64,000 bases of DNA, taken from the NCBI GenBank assembly GCA_035296905.1, contig DATHAA010000081.1, forward strand, positions 10,155 to 74,154, read 5' to 3'. Made by a program: the position numbers and the translations under genes. The notes beneath the pieces are model-generated. The model had not been told where the DNA came from and searched no databases. It saw only the letters and a program-made list of their open reading frames with translations. This stretch comes from DATEOR01 sp035296905. Lineage in GTDB: Bacteria; Actinomycetota; Thermoleophilia; Gaiellales; Gaiellaceae. This document shows positions 1-7,476 of this stretch, in pieces (position 1 is the stretch's first letter; each line of letters starts with the position of its first letter).

Positions 1-228
1 CACCTCCATACCGCGGTAGATGTTCCCTGCGCCGAGCACGATCGCCGTCTCGACCCCGAGCTCGTGGACATCCTGGATCTGACGCGCGATCGCCTCGACG
101 CGCACGCGGTCGATCCCGTACTCCTGGCTCCCGAGCAGCGCCTCGCCCGAGAGCTTCAGCAGTATACGCTGGAAGGCTGCGGCACCCTCCCCGGGCGCCG
201 CGACTTCGCTCTCGACCTCTGCGCTCAC
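1..228 (-). CDS. pyrH: UMP kinase, N-terminal part (cut by window edge)
   Basis: First 76 residues of uridylate kinase (UMP + ATP to UDP + ADP, de novo pyrimidine synthesis, cytoplasm). The visible part carries the LLKLSGEALLG nucleotide-binding strand-loop and the GAGNIYRG loop typical of hexameric bacterial PyrH. About 20 acidic residues precede the conserved domain. The GTG start shares GTGA with the tsf stop codon, so it is probably translated by coupling at the end of an rpsB-tsf-pyrH operon. The C-terminal two thirds lie outside the window. Confidence 0.93.
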   Translation of the reverse strand, partial: MSAEVESEVAAPGEGAAAFQRILLKLSGEALLGSQEYGIDRVRVEAIARQIQDVHELGVETAIVLGAGNIYRGMEV

Positions 229-1019
229 CCTGCGAGGGCGTAGCGCACGAAGTCGCGCACCTCCGCCCCGTGCTCGGCGAGTGCCTGGCCCACGGTCTGG
301 TCGGGGTTGTGGATCCAGGGCTGCTCCGTGAGGACGCTGTCCGCGAAGAAGCCCTTCGCCAGCCGCCCCTCGATCATCTTCGCCTTGACGTCGTCAGGCT
401 TGCCCTCGAGGTCGGGAAGCTTCTCGAGGATGTCGCGCTCAGCCGCGATCTCGTCCTCAGGGACTTCCTCCCGCGTCACGAAGCGCGGATTTGCGAAGGC
501 GATGTGCATCGCGACGAGCCGCGCGAGGTCCGGCGAGCCCTGCGCTCGCACGAGGACGCCGATCTTCTGCGCCGGTGGGTGCACGTAGGACGCGAGCACC
601 TCGTCGTCCTGGGCCTCGAAGCGCGAAGCGCCGACGACTTCGACGTTCTCGCCGATCTTCGCAATGAGGTCGACCCGGTCGGTCTCGAGCTCGGCGATCG
701 CGTCCGGTCCTTGCTTCTCGACGGCCCCGATCACCCGCTCGGCGAAGCCGAGGAACTCGTCGTTCTTGGACACGGGCTCGGTCTCCGAGCCGACGGCGAC
801 GATGGCGCCGTGCGTGTTCTCGATTCGGGCGATGACGCGGCCCTCGGTCACCTGGCGGCCGGCACGCTTCGCCGCGGCCGCGAGGCCCTTCTCGCGCAGG
901 AGCTGGGCGGCCTTCTCGAGGTCGCCGTCCGTCTCCACGAGCGCGCGCTTCGCGTCCATCATCGGCGCGCCGGTCATGCCGCGGAGCTCCTTGACCTGGG
1001 AAGCGGAGATCTCCGTCAT
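225..1019 (-). CDS. tsf: Elongation factor Ts
   Basis: Nucleotide-exchange factor that releases GDP from EF-Tu. The 264-residue product has the N-terminal UBA-like segment (VKELRGMTGAPMMDAKRAL, residues 10-28), the helix-rich region with EKAAQLLREKG, and the core contacting EF-Tu (SKNDEFLGFAE). Length is close to the usual 270-290. The ATG overlaps the rpsB stop by ATGA and its own stop overlaps the pyrH start, the standard ribosome-biogenesis order. No separate promoter is apparent. Confidence 0.97.
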   Translation of the reverse strand: MTEISASQVKELRGMTGAPMMDAKRALVETDGDLEKAAQLLREKGLAAAAKRAGRQVTEGRVIARIENTHGAIVAVGSETEPVSKNDEFLGFAERVIGAVEKQGPDAIAELETDRVDLIAKIGENVEVVGASRFEAQDDEVLASYVHPPAQKIGVLVRAQGSPDLARLVAMHIAFANPRFVTREEVPEDEIAAERDILEKLPDLEGKPDDVKAKMIEGRLAKGFFADSVLTEQPWIHNPDQTVGQALAEHGAEVRDFVRYALAG

Positions 1020-1909
1020 TCGGCAGGCACCTCCTCCACAGGCTGCTCTGTGGCCGCTGCCTCTGCAGCCGGCTCGGCAGGCGCCTCCTCGGCTGCGGGC
1101 TCGGCGGGCGCTGCTTCGGCAGCCGGCTCGGGCGGCGCCTCCTCGGCAGCTGCCTCCTCAGCGGCCGGCTCCGGGGCGTTCTCCTCGGGCTGACCGTTCG
1201 TCGGCGCGGTCATCTCAGTTGCAGTCACCTTCTGCTTGCCCGCCTCGATTCCGTTCGCGATCGCGCGGATGATGAGGCTGCACGAGCGGATGGCGTCGTC
1301 GTTTCCGGGGATGACGTAGTCGGCGTCGTCGGGGTCGCAGTTCGTGTCCACGAGCGCCACGACGGGAAGATTGAGCCGCCGCGCCTCGCGAATCGCCAGC
1401 TGCTCCTTCTTCAGGTCGACGACGAAGATGGCGTCGGGAAGGCGCTTCATGTCGTCCACGCCTCCGAGGTTCGTCTCGAGCTTTTCGAGCTCGGCCGCCA
1501 TGGTCATGCGCTCCTTGGCCGGCAGAAGCTCCAGCTGGCCCTCGTCGCGCAGGCGGCGAAGCTCCTGCATGCGATCGAGCCGCTCGGAGATCGTCCTCCA
1601 GTTCGTCAGAAGGCCGCCGAGCCATCGGTGGTTCACGTACGGCATGCCGACGCGCTCCGCCTCCTCCTCGATGGAGTCCTGGGACTGCTTCTTCGTGCCG
1701 ACGAAGAGGACGGAGCCTCCGCGCTCGGCGACGTTGCGCACGAATGAGTGCGCCTGCTCGACGAGGTCGAGCGTCTGCTGAAGATCGATGATGTAGATGC
1801 CGCCCCGCTCCGTGAAGATGTAGCGGCGCATCTTGGGGTTCCAGCGCCGCGTCTGGTGGCCGAAATGCACTCCGGCCTCCAGGAGCTCGCGCATGGTGAC
1901 GACGGACAA
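1016..1909 (-). CDS. rpsB: 30S ribosomal protein S2 with Ala/Glu/Pro-rich tail
   Basis: Small-subunit protein S2. Residues 1-235 are the conserved fold (MRELLEAGVHFGHQTRRWNP near the N-terminus, then LFVGTKKQ and PDAIFVVDL). Residues about 237-297 form a low-complexity tail of repeated AEEAPAEPAAE-like units, absent from E. coli S2. The TTG start is chosen because AGGAGG lies 6 nt upstream and S2 proteins normally begin M-x-V-V-T-M; the ATG five codons in would lose this. It heads the operon with tsf and pyrH and is preceded by a structured leader. Confidence 0.96.
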   Translation of the reverse strand: MSVVTMRELLEAGVHFGHQTRRWNPKMRRYIFTERGGIYIIDLQQTLDLVEQAHSFVRNVAERGGSVLFVGTKKQSQDSIEEEAERVGMPYVNHRWLGGLLTNWRTISERLDRMQELRRLRDEGQLELLPAKERMTMAAELEKLETNLGGVDDMKRLPDAIFVVDLKKEQLAIREARRLNLPVVALVDTNCDPDDADYVIPGNDDAIRSCSLIIRAIANGIEAGKQKVTATEMTAPTNGQPEENAPEPAAEEAAAEEAPPEPAAEAAPAEPAAEEAPAEPAAEAAATEQPVEEVPAE

Positions 1910-1940
1910 ACTGATCCTCCTCGGTTGAATTTCGCTACTG

Positions 1941-2007
1941 CCGGCGGAATCGGGTGGAACCGGGTCTGACCCGGCACCGCCACCCGAGACCTCCGCCGGG
2001 TCGGGTG
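1941..2007 (-). promoter_or_regulatory. Structured rpsB leader (candidate S2 autoregulatory element)
   Basis: The untranslated leader can fold into a rod of three stacked perfect helices: 1941-1948 with 1992-1999, 1950-1957 with 1980-1987, and 1960-1965 with 1969-1974 around a 3-nt loop. A competing 7-bp pairing joins 2001-2007 to 1980-1987 and would break the middle helix. About 27 nt separate the rod from the Shine-Dalgarno. S2 represses its own synthesis through the rpsB leader in gammaproteobacteria; a similar role here is inferred. Confidence 0.6.
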
Positions 2008-2020
2008 AAAAAACCGCTGC

Positions 2021-2026
2021 ATTCTA
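2021..2026 (-). promoter_or_regulatory. Candidate -10 element for rpsB
   Basis: On the minus strand TAGAAT lies just upstream of the structured leader, so a transcript would start near 2014 and include the whole hairpin region. No clear -35 hexamer is seen 17 bp upstream. Confidence 0.4.
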
Positions 2027-2040
2027 GCCGAAGCGACCTT

Positions 2041-2046
2041 TAACCT
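2041..2046 (+). promoter_or_regulatory. Candidate -10 for a leaderless diguanylate cyclase mRNA
   Basis: TAACCT ends 7 nt before the GTG at 2054, and no Shine-Dalgarno precedes that GTG. The same hexamer and spacing occur before the divergent gene ending at 10043. Confidence 0.45.
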
Positions 2047-2053
2047 GAGCGCC

Positions 2054-2851
2054 GTGACCGGGGTCGTGAGGACATCCGCATGGGACCTCGCGGTCGAGAG
2101 CGTCGAGGAGGCTCTCGCCGACGGCGTCGTCCCGTCGCTCGAGCGGCTTGGCCGGCTCGGGCAGCTGGGGACGCTTCCGTCTTTTGTCGCAAGCCTGGAC
2201 GGGGAGGAGGATCCAGGCGAGCTGGCGGAAGCACACGCGCGTGAGCGCGAGAGCCTCGGCCTGGCGCCCGCGGAGGTGGGGGCGGAGCTCCTCGTCCTCG
2301 GCCGCGTCCTCGACCGCCATGGCGAGAGCGAGGCGCGTCGTGCCCTCGACCGCTGCGTGGTTGCCTATGTCGAGCGCGTGACCGGCGAGCTGGCCGAGCG
2401 CGCGCGGCGAGATCCGTTGACCGGAGTCCTGAACCACCGGGCCTTCCACGCGAGACTGCTTGCCGAGGCAGCGCGGGCGCGGCGCTACCGGAGCCGCATC
2501 GCGCTGCTCCTATTCGACCTCGACCGCTTCAAGGAGACGAACGACCGCGAAGGGCACCAGGAAGGCGACCGCCTGCTCCGTGCCTTCGCCTCGGCACTCG
2601 CCGGAACGGCGCGCGAGACAGACTCCGTGGGCCGCCTGGGCGGCGACGAGTTCGCCGCGCTCCTGATCGAGGCGGGCCCGGAGACCGCGGGCTCGTTCCT
2701 CACCCGCCTGCACGAACGCCTTCCAGATGAAATCGCCGCGAGCGCGGGCGCGGCGTTCCTCCCCACGGACGGAACCGAGCCCGAAGGACTTGTCGAAGTC
2801 GCCGACCGGCGTCTCTACGAGGACAAGCGGGCTTCCTCCAGAGCCGCCTGA
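2054..2851 (+). CDS. GGDEF-domain diguanylate cyclase
   Basis: Predicted to make cyclic di-GMP from two GTP. The 265-residue protein has an uncharacterised helical N-terminal half (1-115) and a GGDEF domain (116-265) with DPLTGVLNHRAF, FDLDRFK and an intact GGDEF active loop at 196-200. RETD at 187-190, five residues before GGDEF, is a canonical inhibitory I-site, so product feedback is likely. No transmembrane segment is seen, so it should be cytoplasmic. The 3' end overlaps the convergent rluD-type gene by 37 bp. The input signal cannot be told from sequence. Confidence 0.92.
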   Translation: MTGVVRTSAWDLAVESVEEALADGVVPSLERLGRLGQLGTLPSFVASLDGEEDPGELAEAHARERESLGLAPAEVGAELLVLGRVLDRHGESEARRALDRCVVAYVERVTGELAERARRDPLTGVLNHRAFHARLLAEAARARRYRSRIALLLFDLDRFKETNDREGHQEGDRLLRAFASALAGTARETDSVGRLGGDEFAALLIEAGPETAGSFLTRLHERLPDEIAASAGAAFLPTDGTEPEGLVEVADRRLYEDKRASSRAA

Positions 2852-3723
2852 AGGTCGGCTGAAAGGGGCGACTCGGCCTCGACCGGCTCGCCGGTGAGCG
2901 GATGCGGGAACGCGAGCCGGGCGGCGTGGAGAAACTGCCGCTCGAGGCCGAGATCGCCCTCAATGCCGTAGAGCGGGTCTCCTGACACGGGCAGGTCGAT
3001 TGCGGCGAGATGCACCCGGATCTGGTGCGTCCTCCCCGTCTCCAGCGCAACCTGCAGAAGGGCGTGCCGGCGCATCGACTCCACGACTTCGAAGTTCGTG
3101 ACGGCGTCGCGCGGAGTGCCCGTGTCAAGGGAGATCCGCGTCGGCTCGTGGCGGTCACGGCCGATCGGCGCCTCGATCCGCCCGCGCTTCGAGCGCGGCC
3201 GGCCGCGCACGAGGGCGAGGTACTCCCGCGCGAGCTTCCGCTGCCGCAGGAGCTGCTGTAAGCGCCGGTGCGCTTCGTCGGAGCGGGCCACGACCAGGAG
3301 CCCCGACGTGTCGCGGTCGAGCCGGTGGACGATTCCCGGCCGCTCGGCCTCCTCCCCGCCCGCGACCGCATGTCCGAGGAGCCCGTGCACGAGGGTGCCG
3401 CTCGGGTGGCCCGCAGACGGGTGGACGACGATTCCGGCGGGCTTGTCGACGACCAAGAGGTGCTCGTCCTCGTAGGCGACGCGTAGGTCGAGTTGCTCGG
3501 GCTCGAGTATCGACGGCCTGCTCTCCGGGATGCTCACCGCCACCACGTCGCCGGGCGACACGCGGTGGCTCTTCGACTCGGGAGAGCCGTTGACCTCTAC
3601 CCGGCCCTGGGAGAGCAGGCGCTCGGCCGCCGCTCGCGAGCCGACCTCCTCGAGGCCGGAGAGAAAGCGATCCAGGCGCTCGCCCGCGGCCTCGGGCGGG
3701 ACTTCCAGCTCCAGCTCAGCCAA
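2815..3723 (-). CDS. rluD: RluA/RluD-family rRNA pseudouridine synthase
   Basis: Isomerises uridines in large-subunit rRNA to pseudouridine. The 302 residues show an N-terminal S4 RNA-binding domain (about 12-75) and the catalytic domain with HRLDRDTSGLLV, whose first Asp is the conserved catalytic residue, plus the GRTHQIRVH motif. Length and order match RluD rather than the S4-less RluA or TruC. It overlaps lspA by 8 nt, the conserved lspA-rluD arrangement, and closes the division/envelope operon. The exact target uridines are inferred from the family. Confidence 0.93.
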   Translation of the reverse strand: MAELELEVPPEAAGERLDRFLSGLEEVGSRAAAERLLSQGRVEVNGSPESKSHRVSPGDVVAVSIPESRPSILEPEQLDLRVAYEDEHLLVVDKPAGIVVHPSAGHPSGTLVHGLLGHAVAGGEEAERPGIVHRLDRDTSGLLVVARSDEAHRRLQQLLRQRKLAREYLALVRGRPRSKRGRIEAPIGRDRHEPTRISLDTGTPRDAVTNFEVVESMRRHALLQVALETGRTHQIRVHLAAIDLPVSGDPLYGIEGDLGLERQFLHAARLAFPHPLTGEPVEAESPLSADLQAALEEARLSS

Positions 3724-4240
3724 GCGTCTTCGGAGCGGGTCGCCCCGAAGGAGTGCGCCTGATACGCGGCTGCCGCTCGGCTGCGACGAGCGCGAGGAGG
3801 AGCGCTGCGACGCCTACGACGATGAACGTGTCGGCCAGGTTGAAGGCCGGCCAGAACCGGAGGTCGAGGAAGTCCGTCACGTGACCGATGCGGAGCCGGT
3901 CGACGAGGTTGCCCATGCTCCCGCCGATGAGAAGCCCGAGCGCGACCGGGAGGATCGGATGGCGCGCGCCCGACTTTGCGAAGTAGAAGAGCATCCAGAG
4001 GACGGCGCCGGCGGTCAGGAAGGTGACGGCGGAGGCCCAGCTGGAAAAGAGGCCGAATGCGATCCCCGGGTTGTTCACGTGCCGGATCCAGAAGGGCCCG
4101 ACGACGTGGACGGACTCGCCGAGGCCCAGCTGTGTGACGACGATCTGCTTCGTCAGCTGGTCGGCTGCGAGCGCCGAGAGAGCGACCGCGAGCAGAGCCA
4201 GCCAGTGGAACGGACCAGCCGTGAGCGAGCGCTCGACCAT
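3716..4240 (-). CDS. lspA: Lipoprotein signal peptidase
   Basis: Membrane aspartyl protease that cleaves signal peptides of diacylglyceryl-modified prolipoproteins. About 174 residues with four hydrophobic segments and both catalytic-Asp motifs: NLVDRLRIGHVTDFLD and FNLADTFIVVG, preceded by NNPGIAFGLFS. The ATG at 4240 is preferred because an upstream in-frame start would add 35 polar residues overlapping the zinc-finger gene and match no LspA. It is followed by rluD with an 8-nt overlap. Confidence 0.94.
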   Translation of the reverse strand: MVERSLTAGPFHWLALLAVALSALAADQLTKQIVVTQLGLGESVHVVGPFWIRHVNNPGIAFGLFSSWASAVTFLTAGAVLWMLFYFAKSGARHPILPVALGLLIGGSMGNLVDRLRIGHVTDFLDLRFWPAFNLADTFIVVGVAALLLALVAAERQPRIRRTPSGRPAPKTLG

Positions 4241-4308
4241 CGAGATCGGAACGCGCCCGTCTGTGGCCGAACCGACGCGAACGTCGATCAGCCGCGGTGA
4301 CGGGTTGA

Positions 4309-4662
4309 CTAACCCCTCTCGTCGAGGCGCTTGCAGTCGATACACCTATTCGCGTACGGGATCGCGTCGAGCCGGTCCTCGGCGATCGGTTTGCCGCAGC
4401 GCCCGCATGTCCCAAAGGTCCCGCTGTCGATCCGCCCCAGCGCCTCGTCGATCGCCGTCAACACGTGCCCGGAGTTCTCTTCGAGCGTGTAGTCGATCTC
4501 GCGATTGAGGGTGGCCGTCGCCGAGTCGGCGAGATGGTTGTCGTCGTAGGTCTCCTCCTCGGTCTCTTCCTCCAGCGATCCTTCCACGTGGAGATGCTGA
4601 ATCGAGGCCGAAACGAGCTCGCGCTCGTGCAGTAGGAGGTCCCGATAGCGGTCCGTATTCAT
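4309..4662 (-). CDS. TraR/DksA-family zinc-finger protein
   Basis: Small 117-residue protein with a helical acidic N-terminal part (EEETEEETYDDN around 29-40) and a C-terminal C4 zinc finger: CGRCGKPI, then CIDC 17 residues later. DksA/TraR proteins bind the RNA polymerase secondary channel and tune the response to ppGpp; whether this one does so is not shown. The ATG at 4662 starts at the usual distance before the coiled-coil region; a longer frame to 4797 would run across the promoter and the divIVA stop. It sits between divIVA and lspA. Confidence 0.85.
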   Translation of the reverse strand: MNTDRYRDLLLHERELVSASIQHLHVEGSLEEETEEETYDDNHLADSATATLNREIDYTLEENSGHVLTAIDEALGRIDSGTFGTCGRCGKPIAEDRLDAIPYANRCIDCKRLDERG

Positions 4663-4692
4663 GCGTGAGCCATTCCCCGCGCCACTCGGCTG

Positions 4693-4698
4693 AGTATA
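4693..4698 (-). promoter_or_regulatory. Candidate -10 for the TraR/DksA-like gene
   Basis: TATACT on the minus strand is the best -10 match near this gene and would give a leader of about 25 nt. The -35 region is unremarkable. It suggests that traR-lspA-rluD can be transcribed separately from divIVA. Confidence 0.4.
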
Positions 4699-4720
4699 AC
4701 GAGGCGGTCTGCGGCCGAAC

Positions 4721-5194
4721 TCAGGCAGCCTGGTGGGCGGCCCGGCGTTCTTCGGTGTCGCTCTCGAGGCGGTCGAGCGCGGCAAGCAGGAAGGCACGAT
4801 AGTCGGCCCGGACGCCAGTCTCGGCCTCCTGCAGGCGGCGGATCTCGGTGCGGATCCGCTCCCTCTCGGTCTCGGCGCCGCTGACGATGTCGCGTGCGGC
4901 CGAGCGGGCCTCCGCCACGATCACATCGGCCTCGCGGCGGGCCTGCGTACGCATGTCGTCGGCCATCCGCTCGGCCGAGAGCAGCGTGTTGCGAAGCGCC
5001 TGCTCGAGCTCCTTCTGGCGCGCGAGCTCGCTTTCGAGCTCCTCGAGCTCGTCGCGCAGGTCGGCGCGCTCGCGCCACACGTGCTCGAAGCTTGCGGCCA
5101 CGTCGGCGAGAAGTTCGTCCGTTGCAGTGCGGTCGTAACCCAGGGGCCGCCGGCCCAGGTTCACGTGCCGGATCTCGACAGGGGTCAAGGACAT
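4721..5194 (-). CDS. divIVA: DivIVA-like coiled-coil pole/septum protein
   Basis: Predicted polar or septal scaffold that recognises curved membrane and guides actinobacterial growth. The 157 residues start with the family signature MSLTPVEIRHVNLGRRPLGYD-type lipid-binding domain (1-35), followed by an almost continuous coiled coil rich in Ala, Arg and Glu (38-150). It is shorter than mycobacterial Wag31 and lacks its long linker. Gene order sepF-yggT-divIVA is conserved across Gram-positive bacteria. No Shine-Dalgarno is evident; ACCGGTGT occurs twice, 24 bp apart, just upstream. Confidence 0.9.
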   Translation of the reverse strand: MSLTPVEIRHVNLGRRPLGYDRTATDELLADVAASFEHVWRERADLRDELEELESELARQKELEQALRNTLLSAERMADDMRTQARREADVIVAEARSAARDIVSGAETERERIRTEIRRLQEAETGVRADYRAFLLAALDRLESDTEERRAAHQAA

Positions 5195-5235
5195 ACCGGT
5201 GTCCGCACTTCGCCGCAGACCGGTGTTTCCCTCCC

Positions 5236-5538
5236 CTAGTTCGCGGCGCCGATGGCGATGAGGACGACCCGGTAGACGACGGTCAACATCAGGATCGCCA
5301 CGATCGGCGAGAGATCGAGCCCGAGCCCCGCGACGGAGAGCTGCGGGAGCACGCGCCTGAACAGGCGGAGATACGGGTCGACGACGTCGTACAGGAAGCG
5401 CTGCACCCGGTTCAGCCAGACGTTGTAGGGCAGCGGGACCCAGGACGTCAGGATGTAGGCGATGATGCAGAGCAGGTAGACGTAGTACAGAACCGTGACG
5501 AAGTTCTGTGCAGTGCTCACCACGTCTCCCAACAGCAT
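5236..5538 (-). CDS. yggT: YggT-family membrane protein
   Basis: A 100-residue integral membrane protein with two hydrophobic segments (about 14-34 and 75-97) separated by a polar loop with LNRVQRFLYDVVDPYLRLFRR-type positive residues. The family has no settled biochemical function; location next to sepF and divIVA links it to division or envelope work. The ATG is 7 nt from a TAGGTT hexamer with no Shine-Dalgarno, so it may also be expressed from its own leaderless promoter. Confidence 0.9.
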   Translation of the reverse strand: MLLGDVVSTAQNFVTVLYYVYLLCIIAYILTSWVPLPYNVWLNRVQRFLYDVVDPYLRLFRRVLPQLSVAGLGLDLSPIVAILMLTVVYRVVLIAIGAAN

Positions 5539-5545
5539 GGGTGGA

Positions 5546-5551
5546 AACCTA
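5546..5551 (-). promoter_or_regulatory. Candidate -10 for leaderless yggT mRNA
   Basis: TAGGTT lies 7 nt before the yggT ATG. The -35 zone would fall in the inverted repeat 5561-5598. Confidence 0.4.
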
Positions 5552-5560
5552 GCGCTCCAT

Positions 5561-5598
5561 TCGGTCGAAATCGCGCCGCAGGCGGTGATTTCGACCGA
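5561..5598. repeat. 12-bp perfect inverted repeat between sepF and yggT
   Basis: TCGGTCGAAATC at 5561-5572 is the exact reverse complement of 5587-5598, around a 14-nt loop that can pair further (CCGC/GCGG type). It begins at the sepF stop codon and ends 9 bp before the putative yggT -10. No U-tract follows on the minus strand, so it is not a classical terminator; RNA processing, transcript protection or protein binding are possible. Confidence 0.75.
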
Positions 5599-6147
5599 TT
5601 AAGACTGGTTGTAGAAGCCGCGGTCGATGAGGCGCGCGCGCTCTTCTGCGGAGACCTCGACGTTTCGTGGCGTGAGCAGGAAGACCTTGTCGGCGACACG
5701 CTGCATTGAGCCGTTGAGCGCATAGGTCAGCCCACTCGAGAAGTCGATCAGCCGCTTCGAGAGCTCGGCGTCGGTGCCCTGCAGATTGACGATCACCGGC
5801 ACGGACTCCTTGAACTTGTCGGCGATCGACTGGGCGTCGTTGAAGCTTCTCGGCACGACGAGATGGACCCGGACCGATGCGGATGCGACGGCCTCGAGCG
5901 GCCGGCGTCCCGACCCCTGCCGGATGACCGCCGTGTTCGACACGGACGCGTCCGGCTCGGACCAATCCTCGAACTCCTCACGGCGCTGCCTGCGCGGCGA
6001 GAGCCGGCGCACATTCGCGCTGTCGCTGCGGTCGTACGTCCGCTCGAGCTCCTCCTCGGCGGCGTACGCCTCCTCGTCCCAATACTCGTCCTCTTCGACG
6101 ATGCCGAAGTAAACGAGGGCACGGCTCCAGACCTGTCCTACACCCAT
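5599..6147 (-). CDS. sepF: Cell division protein SepF
   Basis: Membrane-associated anchor that ties FtsZ to the membrane in bacteria lacking FtsA. Residues 1-15 form the amphipathic membrane-targeting helix (MGVGQVWSRALVYFG), followed by an acidic Tyr/Glu-rich linker to about 85 and the C-terminal SepF fold (86-175) with VPRSFNDAQSIADKFK and IDFSSGLTYALNG. Length 182 is typical. A TAAGAT hexamer 11 nt upstream of the ATG could supply a local promoter; yggS ends 14 bp upstream. Confidence 0.95.
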   Translation of the reverse strand: MGVGQVWSRALVYFGIVEEDEYWDEEAYAAEEELERTYDRSDSANVRRLSPRRQRREEFEDWSEPDASVSNTAVIRQGSGRRPLEAVASASVRVHLVVPRSFNDAQSIADKFKESVPVIVNLQGTDAELSKRLIDFSSGLTYALNGSMQRVADKVFLLTPRNVEVSAEERARLIDRGFYNQS

Positions 6148-6161
6148 AACGGGGGCAAATC

Positions 6162-6773
6162 TTAGCGTCCGAACACCACGGAACCCACCCGAACGAGCGT
6201 CGCGCCCTCCTCGGCGGCAACACGGTAGTCCTGCGAGGTGCCCATGGAGAGCTCCGGAAGGGAGTGCTCCTGGGCCAGCTCGCGCAGCTCGCGGAAGTAC
6301 GGGCGAGACGCCTCCGGGTCTTCAGCGAGCGGCGGCATCGTCATGAGCCCGCGAACGTCGACTCCCAGGCCGCGCGCTTCGTCCAGGAACGCGCCCAGCT
6401 TCTCCCGCGGCACGCCGGATTTCGCGTCCTCGCCGGAGAGGTTGACCTCGACGAGCGCAGGGGCTGTCAGCCGCTTGGCGGCAGAAAGCGAGTCCAGGGA
6501 GTGGACGAGTTCACAGAGCGCGGAGACGTCGCGCGCCTTCCGGGACTGCAGGTGGCCGATGAAATGCCAGCGGAAGCTCTCGCCGAAGCGCGCGTGCTTC
6601 GCCTCGAGGTCCTGGAGGCGGTTCTCTCCCACCACGGCAACTCCGGCCTCCGCGAGCGCCTGCATCTCGTCCGACGAGACGTACTTCGTGGCAACGACGA
6701 CGGTCACGCCGTCGTCCAACTCCTCCTGGATCCGCGCGTAGTTGGCGCGGACCTCGTCAGCGGATATAGGCAA
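6162..6773 (-). CDS. yggS: YggS/PLPBP-family pyridoxal-phosphate homeostasis protein
   Basis: PLP-binding TIM-barrel protein without known enzymatic activity that buffers cellular PLP and affects amino-acid pools. Residues show the Schiff-base lysine in VVATKYV, GENRLQDLEAK, WHFIGHLQSRKA and the C-terminal MGTSQDYRVA phosphate-binding motif. A TTG start is chosen from frame and homology; it overlaps the pgeF end by 17 nt and no ATG or GTG fits. The 203 residues are about 20-30 fewer than most homologues, the loss being at the N-terminus. Order pgeF-yggS-sepF is conserved in actinobacteria. Confidence 0.9.
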   Translation of the reverse strand: MPISADEVRANYARIQEELDDGVTVVVATKYVSSDEMQALAEAGVAVVGENRLQDLEAKHARFGESFRWHFIGHLQSRKARDVSALCELVHSLDSLSAAKRLTAPALVEVNLSGEDAKSGVPREKLGAFLDEARGLGVDVRGLMTMPPLAEDPEASRPYFRELRELAQEHSLPELSMGTSQDYRVAAEEGATLVRVGSVVFGR

Positions 6774-7476
6774 TGACGCCTTGCCGCCCCGTGCGGCCCT
6801 GGTCGCGGCGATGGGAGAAGAAGAGCTCGGGCTCGCAGCTCGTGCAGTGGCCGGTGCGCTCGACGGTCTCGACTCCGGCCGCCGAGAGGCCGCGCTCGAT
6901 GGCCTGGGCGAGGTCGAGGTTGCGCCTGTCCATGAAGTCGTCGCCGAAGCGCGCGCGGAACTGCTCGGCGACCTCCTCGCCCACCTCGTAGCAGCAGGGG
7001 CCGATTCCCGGCCCGATCGCGGCTGCCGCCGGGCCCGCAACCGCAGCGACGCCATTCTCGAGGATGCCGTCCACCAGGCCGCGCCAGCCCACGTGGAGGA
7101 CGACGAGGCGTGGTGTCCCGTTCCGGCGGGCGAGGGCAACGGGGAAACAGTCCGCGGTGAGGAGGCCGAGGGCGCGCCCCGGCTTCTCGGTCCAGAGCCC
7201 GTCTCCCTGCTCGAAGTCGGTGCCGGGCGTGACGACACCGCGCCCGTCCGCCTCGAAGACGCGCGCCCCGTGTACCTGCCAGGCCATCGTCGCGGTCTCC
7301 GGGTCGGCGCCGACGGCTTTGCCCAGAATGCGGCGATTCTCGACGACTCTGTCCGGCTCGTCGTCGGTGAGAATGCCGAGGTTCAACGATTCGAAGTCGC
7401 CCTCGCTCACGCCTCCCTGGCGCGTGGAGAAGGCGGCGAAGTACGCGTCGCCGAGGTCGGGCTCGAGGAGCTTCAC
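6757..7476 (-). CDS. pgeF: Laccase-domain purine nucleoside phosphorylase (PgeF/YfiH family)
   Basis: YfiH-family zinc enzyme acting on purine nucleosides; in some bacteria it edits misincorporated L-Ser in peptidoglycan precursors. The 239 residues show the three metal ligands in context: WQVHGARV, LLTADCFPVA and VLHVGWRG, then GPGIGPCCYEVG. The GTG start shares GTGA with the upstream gene's stop; a longer in-frame reading through that gene is spurious. Its neighbours yggS and sepF match the actinobacterial order. Confidence 0.92.
   Translation of the reverse strand: MKLLEPDLGDAYFAAFSTRQGGVSEGDFESLNLGILTDDEPDRVVENRRILGKAVGADPETATMAWQVHGARVFEADGRGVVTPGTDFEQGDGLWTEKPGRALGLLTADCFPVALARRNGTPRLVVLHVGWRGLVDGILENGVAAVAGPAAAAIGPGIGPCCYEVGEEVAEQFRARFGDDFMDRRNLDLAQAIERGLSAAGVETVERTGHCTSCEPELFFSHRRDQGRTGRQGVIAYIR

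Noticed and set aside
4241..4345. N-terminal extension of lspA by 35 codons
   Set aside because: It overlaps the zinc-finger gene and matches no LspA N-terminus.
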